From: Dillenia suffruticosa
Lineage: Eukaryota; Streptophyta; Magnoliopsida; Dilleniales; Dilleniaceae
DNA length: 64,000 bases
Assembly: GCA_033439265.1 (NCBI GenBank)
Contig: JAVTVX010000027.1
Coordinates: 13,159,001 to 13,223,000, forward strand
Reading direction: 5' to 3'
In this document: positions 1-10,220 of the stretch, piece after piece
Numbering within the stretch: the first letter of the stretch is position 1
Layout: each line of letters starts with the position of its first letter
The notes under the pieces: generated by a model
The model's database searches: none
What the model saw: only the letters and a program-made list of their open reading frames with translations
Told to the model about the DNA's origin: nothing
Translations under genes and position numbers: made by a program

Positions 1-1110
1 ATTGGGGGTTGTTTTAAATTTTTTTTTTTGCATATGTCGATACATGACTTTAATTCCTCATTTGTCTCCCCATGTTCGAGGTTTCTCTCACTGTTTCGGT
101 GACCTTTTCTTTGTCTTCAACCTCCGTCTCCCTCCCTTTGTAGTTTTCCTTCACATGACCCACCCGTCTGCACTTGAAACAGAGGACATGGATAGCTTCG
201 TACTCTATTTTCTGCACTTTCTTGCCTATTTTAATCTTCGGGATCAAGGGTTTGCTTAGATCTATCTCGGCACAAACCCTAGCGTACTTGACTCAGAGGG
301 CATTTGCTGTGTTGGCATTAACACGTATCAGCCTCCCTATTAATTTACCCACTTCTAGGAGAAGCTCTTCATTAAAAAATTCAATGGGGAGTTGGGGGAG
401 ATGAACCCACACCACCATTCTTTCAATTTTTGCCACCGAGGGAGAAAACCAAGGTCTCCATTTTTGTACCATGAGATAGTGGTCATGGATCATCCACGGG
501 CCATCTAACAGCACTCAGTTGTAATCCTGTTGGAGGTCAAACTTTGCTAAGAGGAAGCCCTCACCCATGTCTAAGAGCTCCATGTTTCCCTTTACTCTCC
601 ACATTGCGGAGACTTTGGTGAGTATTAAGTAATACCCTATGGATTTACCTAATAGTTTGATAATTAGGGATTTTTTCCATGGTTGCATAATTTCTTGAGC
701 TCCTCGTTTGGAATTTTCATTGCATGCAGGGGACAATTCAAGTCCTCCAGGTCTGTTTCTCCATCTGCCCAAGTACTTTCTTCATTCTCACAAGAGTTCT
801 CTGTCCTCTTCCATCCAAGCAATAGCATGATTCTGTCCCAGCAGCATGTCTTTGAAGGAAACACTTGCTGCATTTTCAGTATCTGGCTTACTGAACGTTG
901 GTTTACTTTCTTCTTGCTGCGTTGCAGGTGATCCTCCTCTTCAATGGAAATCTTGTGCTCTGTGTGTGCTGTCTCTTTATGCTCGACATCCATTTCACGT
1001 TATGGCACCTGTTCCTTGGCATAGGATGTGGCTCTTTGGTTTTCAGGAACTCTTTTATTTAAATTTGGAAATGGATTGGACCAGATTCAAGAAAACCAAG
1101 CGACCCAAAT
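1..1110 (-). pseudogene. L1-type LINE ORF1 fragment (DUF4283 / zinc-knuckle protein)
   Basis: Minus-strand translations give the N-terminal nucleic-acid-binding ORF1 protein of a plant L1 LINE. From right to left there is an N-terminal segment (993-664), a block around 640-290 containing DGPWMIHDHYLMVQKWRPW and LPQLPIEFFNEELLLEVGK, and a zinc-knuckle-like CFKCRRVGHVKENY at about 190-145. The last knuckle cysteine is replaced by tyrosine, so metal binding is probably lost. The same protein type occurs at 16949-17470 with matching blocks, which supports the call. The frame is interrupted by stops and shifts. The element runs off the left edge of the window, where ORF2 would lie. ORF1 of such elements binds LINE RNA; here it is a remnant. 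Confidence 0.8.
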
Positions 1111-2060
1111 GAAAATCAATAATAAAAATGCAAATTTTCCTTTTGTATTTTTTTTGTTGGAGCAAAAGTACTTTTTTGGCATGCCATAAAAGAATTATGA
1201 GGCCCCCAAAAGAAAAATTCAACAACTAAGGAAACAGAAACCAGCTGCTTCTTCAATTTGGCATCGGTGCACTTCGATGAACAATCTCATCCATGATAAG
1301 AACCTAAAAAACAAAAAATAACAATATTAATGAAACACAAGATAAAGGAAAAAAAGTAACGTGTAAGATTAAGGAAAATCCTCATTATGAACCATGTATA
1401 CACCTTTCAGATTCATGATGATAGTAAGATAAGAATTTTGACATGTATACACATTCTATATCACGAAAGCATCTTCGTATCTCAAAAATGGGATGTTACA
1501 AATTGTGGTCTACCATATTGAATATTGAACCAAAAACCAAACTGTGTTAATTTTCTTGAAGCAATTGCACATTCATTTCCAAAAATGTTAAACGTTATTC
1601 ATATAGCTAGCGTTGTATGGGGTGTGTCTGTGTGAGAGAGAGAAGTTTATTTCTAAGGGTCTAATGGGTTGAGCTTGGGCTTTGTTTTTTTTTTTTTTTT
1701 TGGTTTACAGTGAAATTCGAACCCGAATCTATTACGAGAGAGTGGGGATTGGTGCCACTTGAGCTGACGCTAATTGGCTTAGCTCTATTTTCTGTTAGTT
1801 GTCTCTTGTATCTCCCGAAAAAAAAAAGTTTAGATCTGTTTTATTTGATCGTGTGTTTCGGGATTATATAATGGTGTTATTTATACAAAAGAGGTTCATG
1901 CATATAGTATGATTTACAATGATCGAGCTAAATTAATCGGGAACAAATTGCCACAATTAATCTTGAATGAATCTTTTGAATTGTACTTTAACTCCACAGT
2001 TGTGTGATTGAATTAGTTATGCTATCAACCTCCTTTTAAATTCACAGCGTAAAGCGATCC
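1111..2060. other. AT-rich gap between LINE fragment and copia-1
   Basis: Apart from the SINE-like element no gene, repeat pair or structured RNA was recognised here. The DNA is AT-rich with short homopolymer runs. Part may be the 5' untranslated region of the leftmost LINE. Confidence 0.5.
1685..1790 (-). mobile_element. tRNA-derived SINE-like element
   Basis: Read on the minus strand there is an A-box-like AGCTCAAGTGG, then about 40 bp further a B-box-like GGGTTCGAATTT, and then an A tail of about 17 residues (seen as a T run at 1685-1701). A-box, B-box and terminal A tail in this order and spacing fit a plant tRNA-derived SINE, transcribed by RNA polymerase III and moved by LINE machinery. 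The 5' end is uncertain. Sequences at both ends resemble each other weakly (TTGGGCTTTG and TTGGCTTAG) and may be a decayed target duplication. It is too degenerate to be a tRNA gene. Confidence 0.6.
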
Positions 2061-2065
2061 CAACT

Positions 2066-2321
2066 TGTTGGAATGATGCATTTATTTAGGAATGTTTCCT
2101 ATTACTTAGAAATATTTATTTTAGGAAAATAAATATAGTCTTTGAATAATTGATTTAGATCCTATTTTATGACCTATTTTATGGCTATAAATTAGGAGTA
2201 ATTAGGAGTTAGTTTCTTAATTCTTTATCTATCTTATTGTATATATAGATGAGGTACATCACCTCTTATGAAAAAGATGGAGATTATTTGGTTAGGTATT
2301 TTAAAACCTACCGATTCCACA
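2066..2321 (+). repeat. copia-1 5' LTR
   Basis: 256 bp, TG...CA ends. It matches 6853-7108 with about 10 substitutions counted by eye. A TATATATAG stretch near 2240-2250 is a plausible promoter element. The target duplication CAACT lies directly to the left. Confidence 0.93.
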
Positions 2322-2333
2322 TGGTATCAGAGC
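2322..2333 (+). other. copia-1 primer-binding site (tRNA-iMet)
   Basis: TGGTATCAGAGC lies directly after the LTR. It is complementary to the 3' end of plant initiator tRNA-Met, the usual primer for minus-strand synthesis in plant copia and gypsy elements. Confidence 0.93.
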
Positions 2334-2428
2334 TTTAGGCTCGTTTCTGGTATCAAAATCCTGTGGTAGTTTTTCTCTCTCAGTTTTTCTACAGCAATTC
2401 TCATATATTATTTCTAGAACAAACCACT

Positions 2429-3300
2429 ATGTTTGGCACATCAAGTGTGGGTGACCACATACTTGGTTCTAGTCCAACGAGATCCTCTTCTTCAAAAACC
2501 AATTTTTTGACCCATGATAATCTCTCTTCTCAACCAATCATCCACAAACTCAATGGAGAAAATTATCTCCAATGGTCCCAGTCAGTCAAGCTCTTCATCA
2601 AAGGACAAGGAAAGATCGGTTTTTTAACTGGAGTAACAAAAAAACAAGAGGAAGGTCCAAAGTGATTGAGATCTAGGAATCGGAGAATGCCCTAATCATG
2701 TCCTGGTTGATAAATTCAATGGAGCCGTCAATCAGCAAGACGTACATGTTTCTTACTACCGCTCAAGAAATCTGAGAGGCTGCAAAGGAGACTTTCTCAG
2801 ATCTGGGAAATTCAGCTCAAATTTATGAAATTTCTATTCAAATTCGGAATACAAAACAAGGTAATCTAAGTGTCTTACAATATTACAATACTCTCAGAAC
2901 CTTATGGCAGGAGTTGGAATTATTTTATGATTATGAATGGCATTGTCCACATGACAGTGTCATATTTAAGAGAATGATCGCAAAAGAACGTGTTTTTGCT
3001 TTCTTGGCTGGTCTGAATAATGATCTCGATGAGGTTCGTGGAAGAATTCTTGGACGTGAGATCTTGTCATCCACTCGGGAAGTGTTCTCCGAAGTCCGCA
3101 GGGAGGAAAGTAGAAGGAACGTTATGCTGGGAAAGGAAACTCGAGAGACTTTTGAAACAGAATCATCAGCACTGGCAGCCAAAAGTAATCGATTCTCTAA
3201 TACCTCAAATGGAGGTAACGATACTCGGAATAAAAGAGGAAATAGGCCTTGGTGCGATCATTGTAAAAAAACCTGGTCATACCCGTGAGACTTGTTGGAA
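2429..3300 (+). pseudogene. copia-1 gag remnant
   Basis: The frame opens at ATG 2429 and contains HKLNGENYLQWSQSVKLFIKG, the conserved N-terminal gag block of plant copia elements. It stops at 2663-2665 and resumes in other frames to about 3300. A zinc knuckle of CX2CX4HX4C type straddles a frameshift at an A-run near 3268: its first two cysteines are in one frame and its histidine and last cysteine in the next. Gag would form the virus-like particle and bind RNA; this copy is broken. Confidence 0.82.
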
Positions 3301-6300
3301 GTTGCATGGAAAGCCTCCTTATTTGAAAAATGGACAATCTGATCAAGTGACTAGCAGAGCTCTCCAAACGGGTTTAGAAGAATCAATACCCGAAAATTCT
3401 TTAGTTTCCCTCAATAAAGAACAGTTGGAATGTCTCATGAAACTCCTGAATTCAACTTGTATTCCATCTACCTCCATTGCACAGAAAGGAAATTTTTCTC
3501 AAACCTTCAGTGTGCTAACTGAGGACAGAACTCCTTGGATCCTAGATTCTGGTGCCTCTGATCATATGACAGGTTGTTCTTCAGTCTTCTCCACTTATAC
3601 TCCTTGTGCTGGTAATTTGAAAGTAAAGATTGCTGATGGTTCATTAGCCACTGTAGCAGAGAAAGGGTCAATTATTTTGTCAAAAAATCTGACCTTAAAA
3701 TCTGTACTTCATGTTCCTTTGCTTACATGTAATCTGTTGTCCATTAGCAAACTCACTCATGATCAAAATTGTGTGGCTAAATTTGGTTCCTGCCCATGTC
3801 AATTTCAGGAACTGGTTTCGGGGAAGATGATTGGCAATGCTAAAGAGTGTGGAGGACTTTACTACCTTGACAAGGAAGACTCAAATAGACAAAGTTCGGT
3901 TTGCAAATCCTTTTCTGTTTCTTTATGTGAAAATAATGTCATGTTGTGGCACTAACTTTCCCTACTTGAAAAATTTATTTCCATCTCTTTTCAATAATAA
4001 AGATACATCTTCCTTTCAGTGTGAGATTTGTCAATTTTCTAAATATTATCGTGCATCTTTTCCAGTACAGTCATATAAGCATTCCACCATTTCTCAATAA
4101 TACACAGTGATATTTGGGGTCCTTCACGAATAAAAAATTTTTCGGAGGCTAGATGGTTTATTACCTTTATCGATGATCATAGTAGACTATATTGGGTATA
4201 TCTCTTGAAGGTAAAATCTGAAACAGAACATGTCTTTAAAAGCTTTCACTCAATGGTCAAAACTCAATTTTAAACCCAAATTCAGATTCTTAGAACAGAC
4301 AATGGGAGCAAATATTTTAAAAATGTTCTTGGAGCATTTCTTCAAGAAGAGGGAATCATTCATCAAAGTAGTTATATAAATACTCCACAACAAAATGGGT
4401 TGGCGGAAAGGAAAAACAAACACTTACTTGAAATTGCCAGATTCTTAATGTTCACCACAAATGTGCCAAAACCTTTTTGGGGGGAAGCTATTCTTACTGC
4501 CTCATTTCTCAATAATAAAATGCTTACTCGGGTTCTCGGATACAAGACTCCTTTAGAAGTGTTTCAAAATGTCTATCCAACAAACCGCTAAATTACCAAT
4601 TTACCACTTAGGATATTTGGGTGTACCTCCTTTATTCATATCCATTCTCATAACTGTAACAAATTTGATCCAAGGGCTGTCAAATGTGTTTTCCTCGTAT
4701 ATTCACTGACAAAAAAAGGGTATAAGTGCTTTGATCGAAAAACTAAGAAGATGTTTGTTAGTATGGAACCTTCTTTGAGAATCAGCCTTACTTCACCAAA
4801 AACTCACTTCAGGGGGAGAATGTGACCATAGAAGAGAGTTTTTTGTAATTTTTGGGATATATTGCCTACTCTTTCTTCAGACCAATCAAACTTAGTCAGC
4901 CCACACTACTCCATTTACGCCTCTCATTTCTACTCATATTCCTCTTCCAGACCAAGAAATACCTACTACAATTACTAAAGAAACAGAATTGGAAATTTAA
5001 AGTCCAAAATTACTTGTCTATGAGAGATGGAAAAGAAAGGAAAACGAAGGAATTCACACACTTGAGCAAACCAGTCATTGGATCCACCAGTTCTTGATGA
5101 TACGTCAAATCAGAATTCTCCTACACATCATGCCACCTGTGAAAATCAAAGTAATTCAACACTTGTTGAGGATCTAGATATTCCTATTGCTCTTAGAAAA
5201 GGAAAAAGAACTTGTACGTCTCACCGTTTTTCAGATTACATGTGCTATAGTAGTTTGTCTCCTCCCTATCGGGATTTTGCTACTAATCTGACCAATATAG
5301 CAATTCCCAAGTCAATCCAAGAAGCATTGAGTATTCCAGAATGGAGAGCAGCAGTTATGGAGGAGATTAAAGTACCAGAGAAAAATGAAACATGGGAGTG
5401 TGTGTCAATACCGAAGGGAAAGAAAACAGTGGGGTGTAAGTGGGTATTCACAGTGAAATATAATTCGGATGGATCAATAGAAAGATTCAAGGCTTGCTTG
5501 GTTGCAAAAGGATTCACACAGTCCTATGGGATAGACTATCAAGAAACATTAGCCCCGGTAGCGAAGCTCAACACTATTCGTGTTCTTCTCTCATTTGTAG
5601 CTAATTTAGACTAGAAGATTTCATAATTAGATGTCAAGAATGCCTTTCTAAACGGAGAATTGATAGAAGAAATTTTTATGGATATTCCTCATGGTTTTGT
5701 AGATATCTATGGCACTAATACAGTTTGCAAAGTGAAAAAAATCTCTCTATGGATTGAAGCAATCTCCTAGAGCTTGGTTTGATCGTTTCTCAAAGACGAT
5801 GAAGAAATATGGTTACACTCAAGCTCAAACCGATCATACTTTATTTTTCAAAAAGTCTCAAGATGGGAAGATCTCAGTCTTAATTGTATACGTTGATGAT
5901 ATTATACTTACAGGGGATGATACAACTGAAGGAGAAAGAATGAAGAAAGTTCTAGCCAAAGAATTTGAAATCAAGGATCTCGGGCATATGAAATACTTTC
6001 TTGGTATGGAAGTTGCAAGATCAAAGAAAGGGATTTATGTGTCACAAAGGAAATATATCATTGACCTACTCAGAGAGACAGGTTTTCTAGGAAGTAAACC
6101 GGCTGATACACCAATTGAAGAGAATCACAAGTTAGGATATAAGAAAGGAGAGGTCCCTGTTGATTAAGGTAGATATCAAAGGTTAGTGGGACGTTTAATT
6201 TATCTGTCTCATACATGACCTGATATTGCCTACGTTGTCAGTGTGGTCAGCCAATTTATGCATGAGCCTTATGAGGAACATCTGGAAGCAGTTCAACGTA

Positions 6301-6785
6301 TTTTGAGATACCTCAAGGGAACTCCTGGAAAGGGACTTTTTTTCAAGAAAAATGATTCAAGGAAGATAGAGGTATTCACTGATGCTGATTGGGCCGGGTC
6401 AGTTAGTGATAGAAGGTCTACTACTGGGTATTGTACATTTATATGGGGCAACCTAGTGACTTGGAGGAGCAAAAAGCAATCAGTGGTAGCAAGAAGCAGT
6501 GCTGAGGCTGAATTTCGAGGTTTTGCACAAGGAATATGCGAACTTCTATGGCTAAGAAGAATCGTGGATGAGCTTTCACTTCAAGGTGAGAATCCTATGC
6601 TACTGTACTGTGACAACAAGTCAGCAATCAGTATTGCTCACAATCCAACTCACCATGACCGTACTAAACACATAGAAGTGGATAGACATTTCATTAAAGA
6701 GAAGATTGAAAAAGGACTTGTGTGTATACCCTACATTACATCCAAGGGACAACTTGTAGATTTCTTAACCAAAGGCTTATCATGA
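3300..6785 (+). pseudogene. copia-1 pol remnant (protease, integrase, RT, RNase H)
   Basis: Domains in copia order are visible. The aspartic protease motif WILDSGASDHM lies near 3537. The GAG-pre-integrase and integrase core follow, with ITFIDDHSR, LRTDNG near 4292 and TPQQNGLAERKNKHLLEIAR near 4390. RT begins near 5400 and carries YVDD near 5890. RNase H has DADWAG and SSAEAEF at 6380-6510. The frame is broken by a shift at the A-run near 5736 and by in-frame stops near 5612, 5626, 6165 and 6218, several explicable as C-to-T changes (CAA to TAA, CGA to TGA). The polyprotein cannot be made whole. Confidence 0.9.
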
Positions 6786-6840
6786 GTCAGATTTGAAGAA
6801 CTCATATCCAAGTTGAGCATAATTGATATCTATGCTCCAA

Positions 6841-6852
6841 CTTGAGGGGGAG
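6841..6852 (+). other. copia-1 polypurine tract
   Basis: CTTGAGGGGGAG immediately precedes the 3' LTR. It is the plus-strand primer site typical of plant copia elements; copia-3 carries the same motif. Confidence 0.88.
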
Positions 6853-7108
6853 TGTTGGAATGATGCATTTATTTAGGAATGTTTCCTATTACTTAGAAAT
6901 ATTTATTTTAGGAAAATAAATGTAGTCTTTGAATGATTGATTTAGATCCTATTTTATGACCTATTTTATGGCTGTAAATTATGAGTAATTAGGAATTAGT
7001 TTCCTAATTCTTTATCTATCTTATTGTATATATAGATGAGGTACATCACCTCTTATAAATAAGATGGAGATTATTCGGCTAGGTATTTTAAAACCTACCG
7101 ATTCCACA
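6853..7108 (+). repeat. copia-1 3' LTR
   Basis: 256 bp, TGTTGG...CCACA, paired with 2066-2321 and followed directly by the target duplication CAACT (7109-7113). Confidence 0.93.
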
Positions 7109-7113
7109 CAACT

Positions 7114-7875
7114 TGAATTTGTAAACAAGATAAATCAGGCGATTAAGAAATGACTTTTTTGTAAAGAGATCATGAGGTTGATCTTTGAAGCGAATAGAAA
7201 TCAGTCGAAAAGTTGTATCATCCTAGAATTAAACCCTGAGAACTATCTCCTACCAAAATGTGGTTGAGAGAAACACACGATTTAGGTTGAGAGAAACATT
7301 AGCTTGTGGTTCTATTGACGCCTTCCCTCTATTGGTTTCTTCAGGTATCCCTATTATATTTGCTCGTTACCAATTTGTGTGTTGCAAAACTAGGGTTAAA
7401 GTGCTACCATATCATGTTTTGTGCGAAAACTCAACATGACTAAACTCAAAAACTCCAAAGCTAGTGACTAGGAACCTAAAAGTCACCAACTTAGGGCTCT
7501 GATACAAACTATGATGACCGGACCTGCAAGAGTACTGATGTCAAAGTAGATATAGATCAAAACCAAAGAAAGGAAAAAATAAATCACATATGTGTATGTA
7601 AACAGTGTCGAAAAGAGGACAAGATAGAAAAACTTACTAAATAAGAGCATACTTTAATCTACATAGGCAAAGTTTTTCAGATCCTGAGGCAAAAAAGCAT
7701 TATATTATGACAAAATGACAAAATTTCAACATTTAGTCAAAGGTGATTTCAATTAATGAATCAGAAATCAAAAACTAGCTTGACAGAGGATGATAAATAA
7801 ACATCAAATAGGTTGGTTATTAGAAAAATTAAAATTTCACATTTCTGCTTTTCAAATCGATCAATTCTTGCATAC
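7114..7875. other. gap between copia-1 and copia-2
   Basis: AT-rich sequence with no recognisable gene or repeat pair. The stretch before 7114 and after copia-1 is continuous host DNA, as shown by the target duplication. Confidence 0.5.
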
Positions 7876-7880
7876 CACTT

Positions 7881-8336
7881 TGTTGGTTTATGAAGTGCCC
7901 ATGTGGGGCATAAAGTAAAAATTTTGAATTTTTACTTAAGGGGATAATGGGTGGTTAAACCTCATTATTCCATTCAACCAAAGCACTCCTAACTTCTCTC
8001 AAAGATTTTAACTCCAACACAACCTACGTGATGGGGATGTAATTTCTTGATTGAGAGAAAGAATAAGGGATTTTTCTTAGAGAGAAAAAGAAAAAAAATA
8101 AACCGATTGAGGGAATTTTCGGATTATCGGACTAAGAATTGAGACGTTGTGATTCTACGATGATAGTTCATTATACGTGGCTATCATCCCGACTACAAGT
8201 TGTTCCCGTTCAGAGTTTACGGTTTTCGAGATCTTCTGTATCACCGATTGAGATATACCGTGAACTTGATATTTTACGATTCCGAAAAATTATTTATTAT
8301 TATTCCGCTGTATGATTGAGTCACCATTATCTAACA
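7881..8336 (+). repeat. copia-2 5' LTR (complete)
   Basis: 456 bp, begins TGTTGG, ends TAACA. From 7925 on it aligns with the 3' LTR. It contains a short foldback, GATGATAG...CTATCATC, near 8159-8187 that is absent from the 3' copy. Confidence 0.88.
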
Positions 8337-8337
8337 T

Positions 8338-8349
8338 TGGTATCAGAGC
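8338..8349 (+). other. copia-2 primer-binding site (tRNA-iMet)
   Basis: TGGTATCAGAGC, one base after the LTR end; complementary to initiator tRNA-Met. Confidence 0.92.
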
Positions 8350-8739
8350 CAAGGTTAGAAATATTTTTAATATATTTTTCGGAATTAAATTTGGGTATAA
8401 ATATATAAGGTATAAAATTTGGGGTTCGGATCACGCATGAGTTTCGTGAATCCAATTATACCACTATATTACCCAACTCACGTAGAACACAAAAATAATT
8501 TTTTCGTAATTTTCTGAGTACGATTAGGCCAAGAAAATTCCGATTGAAGCATTCGACCGTGAATAGTGACCAAACCCTTCAACCCCAGATTTGGCGAGCT
8601 TTATGTCAAATTAGAGTGTAAAAATGGTAGATCTGTATTTGTCTCTGCTAGATCTACATTTTGATATATATATTGCATGTTGTTTATACCGGAATGTGAG
8701 GATTTCGAAGACGGGTTGAAAAAACCCAGTTGCAAACAA

Positions 8740-9100
8740 ATTCGGGCGAAAACGAAGCCTAACAGTGGGGCGCGTGCACAACATGCTCGCGAAGGCGCAT
8801 TTGTCCCTAGGGAAGTAGCGCGTGTTCCTCACGCGCGCGTAGGCGCGCATGATGTCAACCGGTCTAGACCCGGTCTGGACCGAACCGGGTCAGACCGACC
8901 CGCTATCGGGATCCAGACCGGGATCCGGGTTCTGACCTGCACCCGGATCCGGTCGGGGGACGCAGACTGCGCGCGTGCAGGTGCGTGCCTGACGCGCTGC
9001 GCGTTTTGCACGCGCCCAGACACATCCCCAACGCGTGAGAGCACGTGGGACGCGCCGCCGGGGGTCTGGTGGCGCGTGAACCCTCATGGCGGTGCGTAAG
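8740..9100. other. CpG-rich leader block of copia-2
   Basis: This stretch is dominated by GCGCG, CGCGTG and CCGGATCC-like words and is far richer in G+C than the rest of the window. It lies in the untranslated leader between primer site and gag. Many short quasi-palindromes around CCGGTCTGGACC-type words occur at 8860-8960. Long open frames on both strands here are a by-product of the base composition. It may act as a structured RNA leader or packaging region (inference). Confidence 0.7.
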
Positions 9101-9352
9101 CTGTCCAAAAATTGGATTTTTCTAATTTTTGGAGGATTTGTGATAAAAAGAAACTATTTGTCGGTCTTTTATGCACCGTATCCCAATCTGAATGGTGAGA
9201 GGCAATCCCGAATTGCGGTGTATGGTGTCCGTTGACTCATACGCTCGTCTTGGGGTCTGTACTCGAGTCATTTTGGTTTTGGTGATTCGTAGGGTAAATT
9301 GTAAATTTAAGTATCAAGTGTTACTACTGTCTTTTTTCTGTGTGACAGAGAC

Positions 9353-10220
9353 ATGGCTGCTACGAAGACTGTCGTTCTAGATCTCGTTAAGGGAGACAAG
9401 CTGAACGGTGACAATTATGATATTTGGCACCGGAAGGTTCAGTTTGTCTTCGAGGAACAAGAACTCGAGAAAGTTCTTAAGAACAAGATGGTGGATCCCG
9501 GGGAGGGTACCACGGTACAAGCATGACGGGATCAGGAGGTATATCGTGCTTGGAAAAAGAAGGATAGCCAAGCGAGGGTGATCTTTCTTAGCTGCATGCA
9601 CGATGAGCTAATTCCGATTTACGAGCAGTATCCTATTGCACAGTCGATCTGGCATGCTCTGAGAGAGTAGTATGGTGCCCCGTCAGCTCCTAAGTGAAGA
9701 TGCTAACCTATAAATTCATCACTTACAAGAAGAGGCACGATCATATAATGAAACAGTATTTAATGCACATGTCGAGTATGATCGCCTCTCTGAAGAATAT
9801 GGGGGAGTCGATATCTAATGAGTTTCAGGCACTGGGTGTGATCCAGTCCTTGCCTGACTCCTGGGATGTGGTTGAGACCTATCTCACGCACACTGAGAGT
9901 ATTCATACTTTCATGGACGTGAGTAGGCACTGTGAGCTTGAGGAGGAGCGTCGGAGGTAGCTAGGTCTTCTTTTGCTCATGCTAATATTGCGGAGTCGAG
10001 TAAGGGCTCTCGGGGTTTAAAGCGCAAGTGGCGCAAGCATGAGAAGAAGGCCAAGGGCTAAGGCAAGAAGAAGCAACCTGCCAAGACCGACGACAAAGGA
10101 CAGAAGCGCAAGAAGAAGGAGCTCGATAAGAGCAAAGTCCAATACTATATTTGTGGCAAGCTTGGACATTTCGCACGCGAGTATGGCAAGCGAAAGGTAT
10201 GTCCTTCTTCTTTACATGGT
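9353..10220 (+). pseudogene. copia-2 gag remnant
   Basis: ATG 9353 opens a gag frame with KGDKLNGDNYDIWHRKVQFV, the conserved start of plant copia gag. Stops occur near 9523 and 9668, and the frame resumes at 9694-9960 (RHDHIMKQYLMHMSSMIASL). Near 10140 a zinc-knuckle-like YYICGKLGHFAREY is seen, in which the first and last metal-binding cysteines are both tyrosines. RNA binding by this knuckle is probably lost. A basic lysine/arginine-rich stretch precedes it. The protein would form particles and package RNA. Confidence 0.82.

Larger units (their letters stand above)
2066..7108 (+). mobile_element. copia-1: degenerate full-length Ty1/copia retrotransposon
   Basis: A 5.04-kb LTR element bounded by two 256-bp LTRs beginning TGTTGG and ending CCACA. 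It is flanked by a perfect 5-bp target duplication, CAACT, at 2061-2065 and 7109-7113. A tRNA-Met primer site follows the 5' LTR and a purine tract precedes the 3' LTR. The order protease, integrase, RT, RNase H is that of Ty1/copia. By eye the LTRs differ at about 10 positions, so the insertion is not recent, and gag-pol carries several frameshifts and stops. It can no longer encode its own proteins. Confidence 0.93.

Noticed and set aside
1702-1790. Possible tRNA gene on the minus strand (B-box-like GGTTCGAA)
   Set aside because: No cloverleaf with acceptor stem could be made out, and the A tail points to a SINE.
8677-9108. Overlapping frames on both strands with arginine- and proline-rich products
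   Set aside because: CpG-rich composition removes stop codons in several frames at once. The products are low complexity and lie in the copia-2 leader.
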